Positions 9,201-17,201 of a stretch of 64,000 bases of DNA are shown here, in pieces. The DNA is from an uncultured Fibrobacter sp. (lineage in GTDB: Bacteria; Fibrobacterota; Fibrobacteria; Fibrobacterales; Fibrobacteraceae). The position numbers and the translations under genes are program-made. Location: NCBI GenBank assembly GCA_947165045.1, contig CAMUYW010000002.1:1-64000 (forward strand). The letters are read 5' to 3'. Numbering within the stretch: the stretch's first letter is position 1; every line of letters starts with the position of its first letter. The notes under the pieces were generated by a model. It saw nothing but the letters and a program-made list of their open reading frames with translations, had not been told where the DNA came from and ran no database searches.

Positions 9201-9731
9201 TGCAAACCAAAGCGGCTGCAACGTGAACGGAATCATGGTGAGAAAGTCTGTTCTTGTGCGCTCGTTGTAATAGTCCGTATAGCTAAACTGAAGTCCATAA
9301 AGATTGGGGAACGTCTTGCTCCCGCTTTCAATGCTCACGAGATGGCTGAATTCATGCGTAACGACGTCTGAAATCCAGCCGTGGCTGCTGCGAATTTTAA
9401 AGTCCCAGTTTGTGAGCCATAGATTTATAGCGTTTTCGCTCGGAATGGCGCTACCGTTACTGTAAAGGGCGTTGTTCAAAACGGCACTCACGCGGCCGGG
9501 GAGCGCTTTGTGGTAACGGCTTGTAACGGAATCGTAAACGGCTTCGGCGTATGCGGAAACTTTTGCGGCATGCGTGGAATATTCCATCGGGTAAATAAAC
9601 TGGAAATGTTCCGTGCCTGCGGTTTTCCATTTAATATCGCTTTGGTTACCGTAAAATCCAGTGGCGTTTGCTGCCCCTGCTAAAAACAACGCGGAACAGA
9701 CTGCAAAAATGCTCTTAATCTTCAACTTCAT
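6207..9731 (-). CDS. Large secreted protein: HEXXH peptidase-like domain, TolB-type beta-propeller, outer-membrane barrel
   Basis: 1174 residues. Signal peptide MKLKIKSIFAVCSALFLAGAANA. An N-terminal zinc-peptidase-like region has VVTHEFSHLVSIESG (HEXXH near residue 126) and LWFAEGTAQYESS, about 47 residues later, supplying the third ligand Glu, as in gluzincin 'peptidase MA-like' proteins. A PD40/WD40-like propeller follows (about 430-640; FSPDGKRIAFSFFDDK, RDVAWLDNDKIIFASN). Then comes a Thr/Ala/Ser-rich linker (about 650-740), and the last ~400 residues are aromatic-rich beta strands typical of a BamA/surface-antigen barrel. It likely sits in the outer membrane. Whether it cleaves protein is unproven. 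Start: a TAAATT box is close to the ATG and no strong ribosome site is seen. Confidence 0.8.
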   Translation of the reverse strand: MKLKIKSIFAVCSALFLAGAANATGFYGNQSDIKWKTAGTEHFQFIYPMEYSTHAAKVSAYAEAVYDSVTSRYHKALPGRVSAVLNNALYSNGSAIPSENAINLWLTNWDFKIRSSHGWISDVVTHEFSHLVSIESGSKTFPNLYGLQFSYTDYYNERTRTDFLTMIPFTLQPLWFAEGTAQYESSRMGFDAWDTHRDMLLRTAALNDSLMTLPYMHEFSDNSLLAELGPYTQGFSLVLYIAKHYGDEAIPNIWKELGRPYRATLNGAIKKVLGISETDLYNAWKKEITDYYKAQKDSLGTLVEGIKITKDAFWNDFPVVSGKHLYGVSNFGGPWFDGSVFKIPLEEKVKDSTTTKAKVAKKDSKDSAKVIVDEIEIEGADSLINIGDFAKSGFKAKKPWFDKGIDIYEDSAHGPILAYISYQNRDKDGHAHFDVAVSDTNKNQASITYLVDAVYPSFNKQGTEIVFVRREPFSTKFVLSKVPFNSDLKNITSEDPIDIFKPDSSFLYYNIYSPKFSPDGKRIAFSFFDDKQRGIAVVDTNGANFKIVSTEGYDERDVAWLDNDKIIFASNRNNIFNLIEKDLNTGKERALTNVVGGAFTPTLAGDTIFFTQYDKDGFSLYKLPYKKEAEPVYRDSIVVSTRDSVLQIADTVQVACSDTAGAAVITSDSTKPTSANAADSASCTVPRIVWLKDVKQVEHRDTIKVAIIDSTQREIILHGAIPQKIHKELELIDREFAGAERNYKPIPNIPLFVPIFSLSENAPRLTVFGEGELKAKLGLAVVISDALKKNTVQLGLLLELGKGLDYINGDGLNPRQEKEFFIAWDNRSTPIDLGLSYSYANYTNQDTMRYENVRDHGGDSIGVSKYAFATQAITGNAGYSIFKSIDTLQAAISYDWANVNFYDDTIEWTYNKRFSATVGFGLYGDHEGEGGSGISGQGNGLFVYYQYANSDLSKPGTLYVTENGRIQTHYRNFTLHQAGINLYGSLQTPLLGARLAAGGKISSYLNWNTDDVSDTLDSYYYTPVFLEGYPYLRSNEDYTLAGTKTAMAELHYLYPIYDDWRHDLWIFSTRSLYVDLFTQIGAAWNGDFFTDKFTKHGFWDRSVGLSFRMSNKIWGNIPFDISLTFARGLDRIGEDGDLHGGWKLDPVHLTFLPKVLRPTRIKLSIGMGFLNSWQ

Positions 9732-9804
9732 AATCGTAATTTAGAAAATAGAGAATAAAGGAACCTCTAAAAATTGCTTTGGTAAGGAAAAATTGACCGT
9801 AAAC

Positions 9805-9830
9805 AAAAAACCGCATGATTGCTCACGCGG
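9805..9830 (-). terminator. Rho-independent terminator (minus)
   Basis: Read on the minus strand: CCGCGTGA, loop GCAA, TCATGCGG, then TTTTTT. The 8-bp stem has one G-T pair. It lies 74 nt upstream of the 9731 start and is distinct from the cellulase terminator at 9962-9991. Confidence 0.7.
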
Positions 9831-9961
9831 CTTATTTGGAGGAGATGAGGATTGTTATTGTTGTTTCATAAAAATACGAAATATCCCCATTGCAAAACAC
9901 CTTTGAAATGAAACTTTTGAGTGTTGGTGTATTAACTGTATCTTGTGAATATTTGCTTAAC

Positions 9962-9991
9962 AAAAAAAAGCCACGCATTTCTGCGTAGCTT
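9962..9991 (-). terminator. Rho-independent terminator of the cellulase gene
   Basis: Minus strand: AAGCTACGCA, loop GAAA, TGCGTGGCTT, then a T8 run. It lies just after the cellulase stop codon (10014). Confidence 0.85.
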
Positions 9992-10013
9992 TTCTGGATT
10001 TTAAGGAGAAAAA

Positions 10014-12002
10014 TTACTTTCCGACGCCGAGAGCCTTGTCCAAGCCTTCGATCAACTTGCCGTTTTCGATCACGGAGAAGTTGCCGGTGTAGCCCCAGTG
10101 AGTCCAAGGAATTTGGAGCGTGTCGCAGATTTCGCGCATGGCCGTGAGGTAGTTGATGCGGGATTCTGCGGTAGAACGGAGGTTCAATGCGCCGAATTCG
10201 TTGATGATGACCGGAACATTGTTGGTGGCTGCCCACTTCTTGGCCTTGAGAATTTCGGCCATGATGGCTTCCTTGCTACCAGTCTTGTAGTAGTTCTTGA
10301 TGGCTGTCTTCACGTAAGACTTTGTGCTCTTGTTGACGCCGAAGTCACCCGAAACCGTAGACCATTTTGCCGGATCATAAGGGAACGGAATGTCGTGGAT
10401 TGTGGCGTAGTCTGTCCAAGAACCGCCCTGGTGTGTGAAGGCGAACGGTTCGTAGGTGTGGATCACGTAGATGATGTTGTCATCGGTGAACGGAGTGCGC
10501 TTGGCCAAAAGTGCGATGGAGTACCACTGGGCATCACCGAAGAGAATGGTATGCTTTGTGTTGACGGAACGGATGGCGTCAATCATAGCCTGTGCGGCGG
10601 TGGTCCACAACGATGCGGTAACCTTTCCGTTGGTCATGTCAGGTTCGTTTAGGAGTTCGAAGAACAAGTCTTCGCGAGTGCTTTCTGCGTAGTGTGCGGC
10701 AACATGCTTCCACACTTCAGCCATCATCTTGACATAGTTTGTGTCCTTGGCGCTTGTGAGGTTGTAGCTGTTGTCATATTCGTGGTAGTCGATCACGAGA
10801 GACATATTGTATTTGGCAGTCCATTCAACGAAGGAATCGAGAACCAAGAACAAAGTATCGTCATCGAACTTGAGTTCTGCATCGGTGCCCTTGATGAATG
10901 CATCGCGGTTTGTGGCGTAGAGGTCAAGGTCGATCGGCAAGCGAAGGCTCTTGAAACCGTTTTCTGCAAGAATCTGGACATCCTTTTCGCCCAATTCGAA
11001 GGACTTGAACTTGCCATCGGCGTTTTCGAGCCAGTTGGTAAAGTTTACGCCCTTGTTGAGGTACTTCATGGCCTTTTCTTGCAACGGGTTCGTCACCGTG
11101 ATTTCTGCTTCGGTGAATGTGACGGTCGGGATAACCGGATCCATGATTTCCATATCCGGCTGGTCCTTTTCCACTTCAGAAGTGTCTTGCAGATAAATGT
11201 TGTCTATGAAAAGAGAATCTGTAACGGCCTTGCTCTTGTTGCCCTTGGCCTGGAAGCTGATTGCCATGATGTGCTTGGCGTCGAATGCAACTTCCTTGCC
11301 CCAGCCGCCTTGTACGAGGTCTTTAAAGCGAACGACTGCTTGCTTCCAAGTGCGAGATGCCGGGAACTTGGCGAGATGAACGTCATAGTCTTCAACGTCG
11401 GTGATTTCGACATGAATTTCATGTGCGCCGCCCTTGTACCAGTAGGTGATGCCGCCAAAATGTCCGTTGGCATCGTCCGGTGCAACTTGCACGCCCCAAC
11501 CCACGTACGGTTCGTAGGCATATTCACCTCTGTCGAGCGTATAGTTGACTTGCAAAGCATAGTTGGAACCGTTGTTGACGCGGCCTGGAATGATGTTTTC
11601 TTCGGCGTTTAGCGGAGTCGTGATGATAGATGCGCCGCCATTGTCGTTATCGTTATAGGTGTACCAATAGTCGCCGATTTTGCTCAAATTGTCGCCGTCT
11701 TCAAAGTCATCGACTAATGTGCCGAGACCTGCCGGCATGGTAATCGGGCCTTCTGCGGGGAGGTCGGTTGGCGGGAGTGTTGCGCTAGTATCGCCTGGCT
11801 GAACAGCAGAAGTATCTGAACCCGGTTGCGGAGTGACCGTTGAGTCTGTACTCGGCTGCGAATTACCTGGAACCGGATTTTCGGCGCTCGGAATAGGGTT
11901 GTTCGCGAATTGCAAATTGGTGTTGTCTTCGCTGCAGGCCGTGAGCGCCATAACAGTGGCGAAGCCGAGAATTAACGATGGGTAAAGATTCTTGAGTTGC
12001 AT
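10014..12002 (-). CDS. Lipoprotein cellulase, GH5 with CBM11-like domain (endoglucanase-3 type)
   Basis: 662 residues. Lipobox LTAC at residue 23 (MQLKNLYPSLILGFATVMALTAC) anchors it to a membrane. A Pro/Thr/Ser-rich linker (24-90) precedes a carbohydrate-binding region (about 95-270; TLVDDFEDGDNLSKIGDYW) resembling CBM11. The GH5 catalytic domain covers about 310-655: LRLPIDLD, VIDYHEYD, acid/base Glu in FFELLNEPD (about 451), VIHTYEPF, nucleophile Glu in VIINEFGAL (about 599). It hydrolyses beta-1,4-glucan. Length and layout recall F. succinogenes endoglucanase 3 (recalled, not searched). AAGAGGG lies 4 nt before the ATG. A TATCTTTC box (plus-strand 12036-12043) is a possible promoter element. 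Confidence 0.92.
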   Translation of the reverse strand: MQLKNLYPSLILGFATVMALTACSEDNTNLQFANNPIPSAENPVPGNSQPSTDSTVTPQPGSDTSAVQPGDTSATLPPTDLPAEGPITMPAGLGTLVDDFEDGDNLSKIGDYWYTYNDNDNGGASIITTPLNAEENIIPGRVNNGSNYALQVNYTLDRGEYAYEPYVGWGVQVAPDDANGHFGGITYWYKGGAHEIHVEITDVEDYDVHLAKFPASRTWKQAVVRFKDLVQGGWGKEVAFDAKHIMAISFQAKGNKSKAVTDSLFIDNIYLQDTSEVEKDQPDMEIMDPVIPTVTFTEAEITVTNPLQEKAMKYLNKGVNFTNWLENADGKFKSFELGEKDVQILAENGFKSLRLPIDLDLYATNRDAFIKGTDAELKFDDDTLFLVLDSFVEWTAKYNMSLVIDYHEYDNSYNLTSAKDTNYVKMMAEVWKHVAAHYAESTREDLFFELLNEPDMTNGKVTASLWTTAAQAMIDAIRSVNTKHTILFGDAQWYSIALLAKRTPFTDDNIIYVIHTYEPFAFTHQGGSWTDYATIHDIPFPYDPAKWSTVSGDFGVNKSTKSYVKTAIKNYYKTGSKEAIMAEILKAKKWAATNNVPVIINEFGALNLRSTAESRINYLTAMREICDTLQIPWTHWGYTGNFSVIENGKLIEGLDKALGVGK

Positions 12003-12210
12003 AAAGCCCTCTTAAAGTGTTTCATTTTCTGATTAGAAAGATATATTGGCGTGTGTGATATATCCCCGAATAAATAACAGAAATAGGTTACTACTGTATC
12101 CACTGTTTTGGTCTAAAATTCTGATTTTGGTAAAGAAAACGCATAAAAAACTTTTATTTTCGTGACGATGAGTCTATCGAATGCCGTAAACTTTTTATCT
12201 TGCATTTTGG

Positions 12211-13590
12211 ATGCGCTATTTTTCGGAAATATACCACGAATCGACCCAGTACATTCCCCACGGAAGCGGGGATCCGATTATTATGCATTGGGAAAAGCAA
12301 GCGTATGCCGATAAGCGTTATGAAGGGAGTGCGCGCTATCCGCTCACGGCGGGTTTTATGCCGCTTCTTTCGCCGATTTCGGCGGATTACTTGAATCCTG
12401 TTTGCGTTTATGCTGTGGTGCACAACGCTGAAGTTCCCGATGGCGTTTACTACGTTGATGGGGATGATTCTAAACTGGTCCAGCTAGGAGGAAAGGATGC
12501 TCGTGAATCCATTCTTGCTGCTTTTCCAGAACGTGAATTTGTAATCGAAGCGCAGACGATTTTTATTTATGCGGGAGTTCTTGAACGGGCTGTATGGCGG
12601 TTCCGCGAGGCGGCGTATCGTCAAGTCCAAATGGATGTGGGCTCGGCATGCGCGAATACTATTTTATTGGCCAAGTCTCGTGGGCAAAAGGTTTTTCCGC
12701 TAGGTGGTTTTGTCGATGATTCCATTGCCGTTGCGCTAAAGCTTGGTGCTACGGAAATGCCGATGGCCGCGGTGGCGATATTCCCTGAAAAGAGCATGGT
12801 TGCATTCAATTCTGTCGATGACGGTGTGGGTGAACTTGCGTATTCGAACCATGCTGAGATGAGTGCATGCGTGGATGGCGAAACTCAAGCGTTTGATATC
12901 TCGCGCTATCCATCGCGGTTCATGTTGCAAAACCATCTCGAAAATATTGATGAGCTAAATCTTTGCATGAAGGTGCGACGCCTTGTGGCGCAAGCATTGC
13001 CAGGGGATGAGTTCCCTCTGACTCCTGCAAAGTTTACGAATGAATACTATTTGCGCGAACTTTGGTATTTACGAGTTGATAAAAAAGTTAAAGCTCCTTT
13101 TTCCCATGGTACGCTGGACTTGGATGATTTTTCATCGCTGTTGCGTTGGTTGGAACTTGCGCAGTTGAATGCTTTTGGTGCGGGCCTAATAAAAATTTGG
13201 GTTGTCGTTTTTGATGTAATGTTTGTGTATGCCGGCGTGTACCGCTATATTCCTGTACGCAAATCCATTTACATGCAAAGTGGCTCAGCTAATCCGAAAA
13301 AGTTTGCCAAATGTTTTGCTGTTCCCGAACAAACTCAAAATGCGATGTTTGCTGTTGTTCTTACGGCCGATTTGAATGAATCGTGCAAAGTGCTCGGAAA
13401 TCGCGGGTACCGCTATCTGAATCTCAATGCGGGAGTTCTTGCAGAATCTCTTTATGAATCTGCTCGGTTGCTCAACAAGACCGCTCGCGAAGAACATTTC
13501 TTCTACCATGATGAACTGAAAAAGCTCCTGGAAATTCCAGAAGCCGAAAGCATTATCTCAACCATTGTCATCGGCAAAACCGGAAGGTAG
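12211..13590 (+). CDS. Double-domain SagB-type nitroreductase-like oxidoreductase
   Basis: 459 residues carrying two tandem SagB/ThcOx-like flavin nitroreductase domains. Domain 1 (about 1-245) starts YHESTQYIPHG...PIIMHWEKQ, the usual SagB entry motif, and later has ACANTILLAKSRGQKVFPLGG and DDSIAVALKLGATEMPMAAV. Domain 2 (about 250-455) shows GYRYLNLNAGVLAESLYESA and EIPEAESIISTIVIGKTG. Such enzymes oxidise azolines or other substrates with FMN; SagB proper works with cyclodehydratase partners, none of which is nearby. The substrate is therefore unknown. There is no clear ribosome site; TATCTTGC lies 7 nt before the ATG. lrgAB is convergent downstream. Confidence 0.75.
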   Translation: MRYFSEIYHESTQYIPHGSGDPIIMHWEKQAYADKRYEGSARYPLTAGFMPLLSPISADYLNPVCVYAVVHNAEVPDGVYYVDGDDSKLVQLGGKDARESILAAFPEREFVIEAQTIFIYAGVLERAVWRFREAAYRQVQMDVGSACANTILLAKSRGQKVFPLGGFVDDSIAVALKLGATEMPMAAVAIFPEKSMVAFNSVDDGVGELAYSNHAEMSACVDGETQAFDISRYPSRFMLQNHLENIDELNLCMKVRRLVAQALPGDEFPLTPAKFTNEYYLRELWYLRVDKKVKAPFSHGTLDLDDFSSLLRWLELAQLNAFGAGLIKIWVVVFDVMFVYAGVYRYIPVRKSIYMQSGSANPKKFAKCFAVPEQTQNAMFAVVLTADLNESCKVLGNRGYRYLNLNAGVLAESLYESARLLNKTAREEHFFYHDELKKLLEIPEAESIISTIVIGKTGR

Positions 13591-13607
13591 TCTCTCGCGA
13601 TTATTTC

Positions 13608-13636
13608 GTCATCCTCACGTAGGTGAGGATCCATAC
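13608..13636. repeat. GTCATyCT repeat between convergent genes
   Basis: GTCATCCTCACG ... GTGAGGATCCATAC, with an internal inverted stem (CTCAC/GTGAG). It fills the 47-nt gap between the stops of the nitroreductase and lrgB, where it could act as a transcription barrier (inference). Confidence 0.75.
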
Positions 13637-13637
13637 A

Positions 13638-14306
13638 TTACCCGAAGACTCTCAGCAGCACCGGCGTTATAAACACGGTCACGACGCCCGCTACTCCAAT
13701 AGAAAGACTGCTCATGGCGCCCTGAACTTCGCCAATATCCATCGCTTTTGTTGTTCCAAGAGCATGGCTCGAAGTGCCAATTGCAACACCTTGCGCGACC
13801 GGATTCTTGATGCGGAAATATTTGCAAACTAGCGGCGCCGTGACAGCGCCTGTGATTCCCGTAATGACAATCGAAACAATTGTGATGGACGGGATGCCGC
13901 CAATTTGCTCGGATACAACAGAACCCATCGGGATTGTAATAGACTTTGGAATGAGCGAAAGCATGAGAGTCTTGCTAATGCCAAAAATTTTTGCACATGC
14001 AATCACGCAAACAATGCTTGCTGCGCTGCCGACAACGATTCCTGCAAGAATTGGAAGCCAGTTCTGTTTAAGAGCCTGAATGTGCCTATACAATGGAACC
14101 GCTAGTAAAACGGTTACAGGACCGAGGAAAAAAGAAATGTAATCGCCACCAACTTTGTATGTATCGTAGCTGATTCCGGTAACTGTCAAAAATCCAATGA
14201 TGAGTATGGTTGCGATGAGAATTGGATTTAAGAGCGGATTGCGCCATTTGTTTCGAATGGAAACGCCGAGTTCAAAAGCGATAATGGTAAGAATGATTCC
14301 GAACAT
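13638..14306 (-). CDS. lrgB: LrgB/CidB family membrane protein
   Basis: 222 residues with six to seven hydrophobic helices. Family signatures: FLGPVTVLLAVPLY, SLIPKSITIPMGSVVSEQIGG, TGITGAVTAPLV and GTSSHALGTTKAMD. LrgB/CidB proteins act with LrgA/CidA in murein hydrolase control, and more recent work ties them to pyruvate and small-metabolite transport. It is the second gene of an lrgAB operon, starting 3 nt after lrgA ends. Length is normal for the family. It ends inside the repeat-filled convergent gap. Confidence 0.93.
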   Translation of the reverse strand: MFGIILTIIAFELGVSIRNKWRNPLLNPILIATILIIGFLTVTGISYDTYKVGGDYISFFLGPVTVLLAVPLYRHIQALKQNWLPILAGIVVGSAASIVCVIACAKIFGISKTLMLSLIPKSITIPMGSVVSEQIGGIPSITIVSIVITGITGAVTAPLVCKYFRIKNPVAQGVAIGTSSHALGTTKAMDIGEVQGAMSSLSIGVAGVVTVFITPVLLRVFG

Positions 14307-14309
14307 AAA

Positions 14310-14666
14310 CTAGTCTTTGTTTTTCGTTTTTTTGCTCAGAAGTTGGACTGTCCAACCTGTTGCTGCCATAGTGATGATGGTAATTACAATGCAGAGGAAC
14401 AACAGCAGTGGCCATTGGCTTTTCACGTCATCGCCGACGAGCATAAGCCCGATTGCGGGCGGCAAAAAGAAGAAGGCGAGGCGCTTCAAAAAGAAATCGC
14501 TTATCTCGCGAATTTGTTCTAATTTGACTATCTTGAGGCAAAGCAAAAGAAGCAAAATGAGCATTCCGAGAATGTTACCGGGAATGGGAATCCCTGTGAA
14601 ATCGTGAATTAAATCGCCGGCGTAGCAAATCCCTAAAATAAGGGCCAATTGTAAAAGAATTCTCAT
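14310..14666 (-). CDS. lrgA: LrgA/CidA family membrane protein
   Basis: 118 residues, four membrane helices: ALILGICYAGDLIHDFTGIP with IPGNILGMLILLLLLCL (the PGNILGM signature), then FFFLPPAIGLMLVGDDV. It is the holin-like partner of LrgB encoded 3 nt downstream. No Shine-Dalgarno is seen. The minus strand reads TATCTTTG, 5 nt, ATG (box at plus-strand 14672-14679), the Bacteroidetes-like -7 element placed so close that the message is probably leaderless. Confidence 0.92.
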   Translation of the reverse strand: MRILLQLALILGICYAGDLIHDFTGIPIPGNILGMLILLLLLCLKIVKLEQIREISDFFLKRLAFFFLPPAIGLMLVGDDVKSQWPLLLFLCIVITIITMAATGWTVQLLSKKTKNKD

Positions 14667-14997
14667 GCGGCCAAAGATAGAAAATGAGCTTGTCGCTTGG
14701 ATGTTACTTTTTTCATTTTATTATTATCAGAAATCAAGATGTACAATATGCGGGCGGGGCCCCAGCTCAGAGTTGACGCCTGCGGCGTCAGCGGCTTCAC
14801 TCGGTCATGAACGCCTGCAAACAGTCGTTCGCGACACTCGCTTTGCACGCTACTGCGAAGAATATTCTTTGGCCGACGCTTTTATTCTCTCAACGATTTG
14901 TTTCTGTTTCTATAGTTATTTAAACTTCTCGCTTATACTAGAGCAAGTGCTTTTTATATAAGACTTGAAATGCTTTCTAATAGTTATATTTTACGAT
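14667..14997. other. Intergenic region between divergent lrgA and fmt
   Basis: 331 nt without a gene. It holds a perfect short hairpin TGACGCC-TGC-GGCGTCA (14774-14790) inside a GC-rich patch (about 14750-14870) of the kind seen in other spacers here, flanked by AT-rich promoter DNA on both sides. The lrgA box is at 14672-14679 and the fmt box TATATTTT at 14985-14992. Confidence 0.6.
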
Positions 14998-15921
14998 ATG
15001 AAAATTGTATTTATGGGAACGCCGGAATTTGCGGCACATTTCTTGGAGCATTTGATTGCTTCCGATAACGAAGTTTTAGCAGTCGTCACGCAGCCGGATC
15101 GCCCGGCAGGTCGTGGCCGCGTGCTTACGCCACCGCCTGTCAAGGTGGCTGCACTCAATCACAATTTGCAGGTGTTGCAGCCGACCGATTTGAAGTCTCC
15201 CGAATTCGAAGCGGAACTCCGCAAGTACGATGCTGACTTGTATGTCGTCGTGGCGTATTCCATTTTGCCGAAGAACATTTTGGCTGTGACAAAGTTTGGC
15301 GCTGTGAACGTTCATGGCAGTTTGCTCCCGAAGTATCGCGGTGCAGCTCCAGTGCAGCGTGCCATTGCCGATGGCCTTAAAGAAACCGGCGTGACCGTTT
15401 TCCGTTTGGACGAAAAGATGGACCATGGTCCGATTTTAGCTCAGCGCACGGTGGCGATTGACCATCAGGAGACAACAGCAAGTTTGCTCGACAAAATGGT
15501 TGCTCCGGGCTGCGATGCTTTGGACGATGCGATTAACCAGCTCAAGAACGGCTGCGAAAAGGATTTGACACAGGACCATGCGCAAGCAAGTGGCGCTCCG
15601 AAAATCAAGAAAGAAGAAGGCTTGATTGACTTCAATCTTCCGGCACATACGATACACGACCGCATTCGTGCATTCAATCCGTGGCCGGGTGGATACGGAA
15701 AACTTGGTGGCCGCATGGTTTATCTCCGCAAGACCGATACTCCTGAAAGCGGTCCGCAACTTGCGCCGGGCGTTGTCGAATTTAAGGACAATCGATTCTT
15801 TGTCGGTACTGGCGAAGGTGTTCTCGAAGTGCTCGAAATTCAGGCCGAAGGCAAAAAGCCGATGCCTGTTGCTGACTTTATGCGTGGAATCCAAAAGCGC
15901 GAGGGACTTCAATTTTGCTAA
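14998..15921 (+). CDS. fmt: Methionyl-tRNA formyltransferase
   Basis: 307 residues. Formylates Met-tRNAfMet with 10-formyl-THF for initiation. MKIVFMGTPEFA starts the Rossmann fold. The catalytic region is VNVHGSLLPKYRGAAPVQRAI (family His in VHG, Asn in VNV) with KMDHGPILAQ later. The C-terminal tRNA-binding domain contains IRAFNPWPGGYGKLGG. ATG 14998 is chosen over an upstream in-frame ATG because it gives the normal N-terminus. It lacks a Shine-Dalgarno and has TATATTTT ending 5 nt upstream, so it is probably leaderless. rsmB overlaps its last 7 nt, the usual fmt-rsmB order. Confidence 0.96.
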   Translation: MKIVFMGTPEFAAHFLEHLIASDNEVLAVVTQPDRPAGRGRVLTPPPVKVAALNHNLQVLQPTDLKSPEFEAELRKYDADLYVVVAYSILPKNILAVTKFGAVNVHGSLLPKYRGAAPVQRAIADGLKETGVTVFRLDEKMDHGPILAQRTVAIDHQETTASLLDKMVAPGCDALDDAINQLKNGCEKDLTQDHAQASGAPKIKKEEGLIDFNLPAHTIHDRIRAFNPWPGGYGKLGGRMVYLRKTDTPESGPQLAPGVVEFKDNRFFVGTGEGVLEVLEIQAEGKKPMPVADFMRGIQKREGLQFC

Positions 15922-17201
15922 CAGAACGTGAAGAAACCTATCGAGTCCTTTTGCTTTGGCTAAAAGACGGCTCGTTCATCAAGGAAAGTGGACTTTCGCC
16001 GTTTGCGATGGAACTTGCCTTGGGCGTTTGCCGCAGGCATTTGTATCTCGAATATTTTGTGAAGTCGCTCACGAAAAAAATGCCATCGCGCGAAGCCTGC
16101 GTGATTCTTGAAATGGGTCTCTTCCAGATGTTCTTTATGGACGTGCCGGATTATGCTGCAATTAATGCTAGTGTGGAACTGGCGAAGTCTGCAAATCTTG
16201 GCGAAAGTACGGCGCGTCTTGTGAATGCTGTGCTTCGCACGGCTCGCCGGCAAGGCGAGCCTAAGCTCCCTCCACAGCGTGTCCGCCGCGTAAGCGTCGA
16301 AAATTCTGTTCCCGAATGGCTTGTGCGTCGCTGGTTCGACGTTTACGGCGGCGACCGTGCCGAAGCGTTAGCAAAAGCAACGCTCGAACGCCCGACGGAA
16401 TGGATCCGTGTGAATTTGCAAAAGACAAGCGCACCGGTGCTTGCCGAAAAACTCGGCATCACGGGGGCCTCGATTCTCTATGATCGATATATCGAAATTC
16501 CGCGTGACGTAGGCGTTAAACTGTTGCTTGCAACGCCGGAATTTGTGAACGGACTTTTCTCGTTCCAAAATCCGTCTGCATACGAAGTCGTGAAACTTCT
16601 CGAATTGAAGCCGGGCTTGAAAGTCTGGGACGCTTGTGCTGCTCCGGGTGGCAAGACCGCGCTCATGGCGGAAATGGACTATTCGCTCGAAATTCTCGCT
16701 AGCGATTCTTCCGCATCGCGTCTCGAAAAAATGCAAGACCTGATGAACCGCCTCGGCCTCACGAACATAAAGATCGAAACCATCGACCTCGCTTCTGACT
16801 CGTCATTCTGGCCCTCGAGCCGGAATCTCGATCCTGCGACATCACGCTTCTCATCTAATTCCGAATTTACTTTCGATCGCATTCTCCTTGACGTTCCTTG
16901 CAGTAACATGGGTGTTATCGCTCGCCGTCCTGAATCCGTCTATCGCATCACTCCAGAATCCATCAACGAAATTGCCGAACTGCAATTCAAGATTCTCGAA
17001 AATGCATCGACCGCGCTTGCTCCGGGCGGGCGCCTTGTGTATGCGACTTGCAGTCCCGATCCGACGGAAACAACACGCGTTGTCGCTCGATTCTTGAAAA
17101 CTCATCCCGAATTTGAAAAAGTTGGTGAGCCCGTTTTACCTGGTCTTAAAGATTCTCGACTTGACGGCTTTTTTGCTCAAGCTTTGGAATACAAAAAATG
17201 A
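15915..17201 (+). CDS. rsmB: 16S rRNA (cytosine-967-C5)-methyltransferase
   Basis: 428 residues, beginning with TTG that overlaps the fmt stop. An N-terminal NusB-like helical domain (about 1-140; CVILEMGLFQMFFMDVPDYA) precedes the Rossmann methyltransferase. WDACAAPGGKTALM is the SAM loop, LDVPCSNMGVIARRPE carries the PC cysteine, and YATCSPDPTE carries the catalytic TC cysteine. This is the RsmB (Sun) layout. An insert around ASDSSFWPSSRNLDPATS is longer than in E. coli. The stop overlaps the next gene's ATG by 4 nt. Confidence 0.94.
   Translation: MLTEREETYRVLLLWLKDGSFIKESGLSPFAMELALGVCRRHLYLEYFVKSLTKKMPSREACVILEMGLFQMFFMDVPDYAAINASVELAKSANLGESTARLVNAVLRTARRQGEPKLPPQRVRRVSVENSVPEWLVRRWFDVYGGDRAEALAKATLERPTEWIRVNLQKTSAPVLAEKLGITGASILYDRYIEIPRDVGVKLLLATPEFVNGLFSFQNPSAYEVVKLLELKPGLKVWDACAAPGGKTALMAEMDYSLEILASDSSASRLEKMQDLMNRLGLTNIKIETIDLASDSSFWPSSRNLDPATSRFSSNSEFTFDRILLDVPCSNMGVIARRPESVYRITPESINEIAELQFKILENASTALAPGGRLVYATCSPDPTETTRVVARFLKTHPEFEKVGEPVLPGLKDSRLDGFFAQALEYKK

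Noticed and set aside
10692-11612. 306-codon plus-strand frame opposite the cellulase
   Set aside because: Antisense shadow of the CBM/GH5 coding sequence.
12211-14666. SagB-like gene plus lrgAB as a peptide-toxin (streptolysin-like) cluster
   Set aside because: No cyclodehydratase, precursor peptide or ABC exporter is nearby, and lrgAB is convergent, not co-directional.
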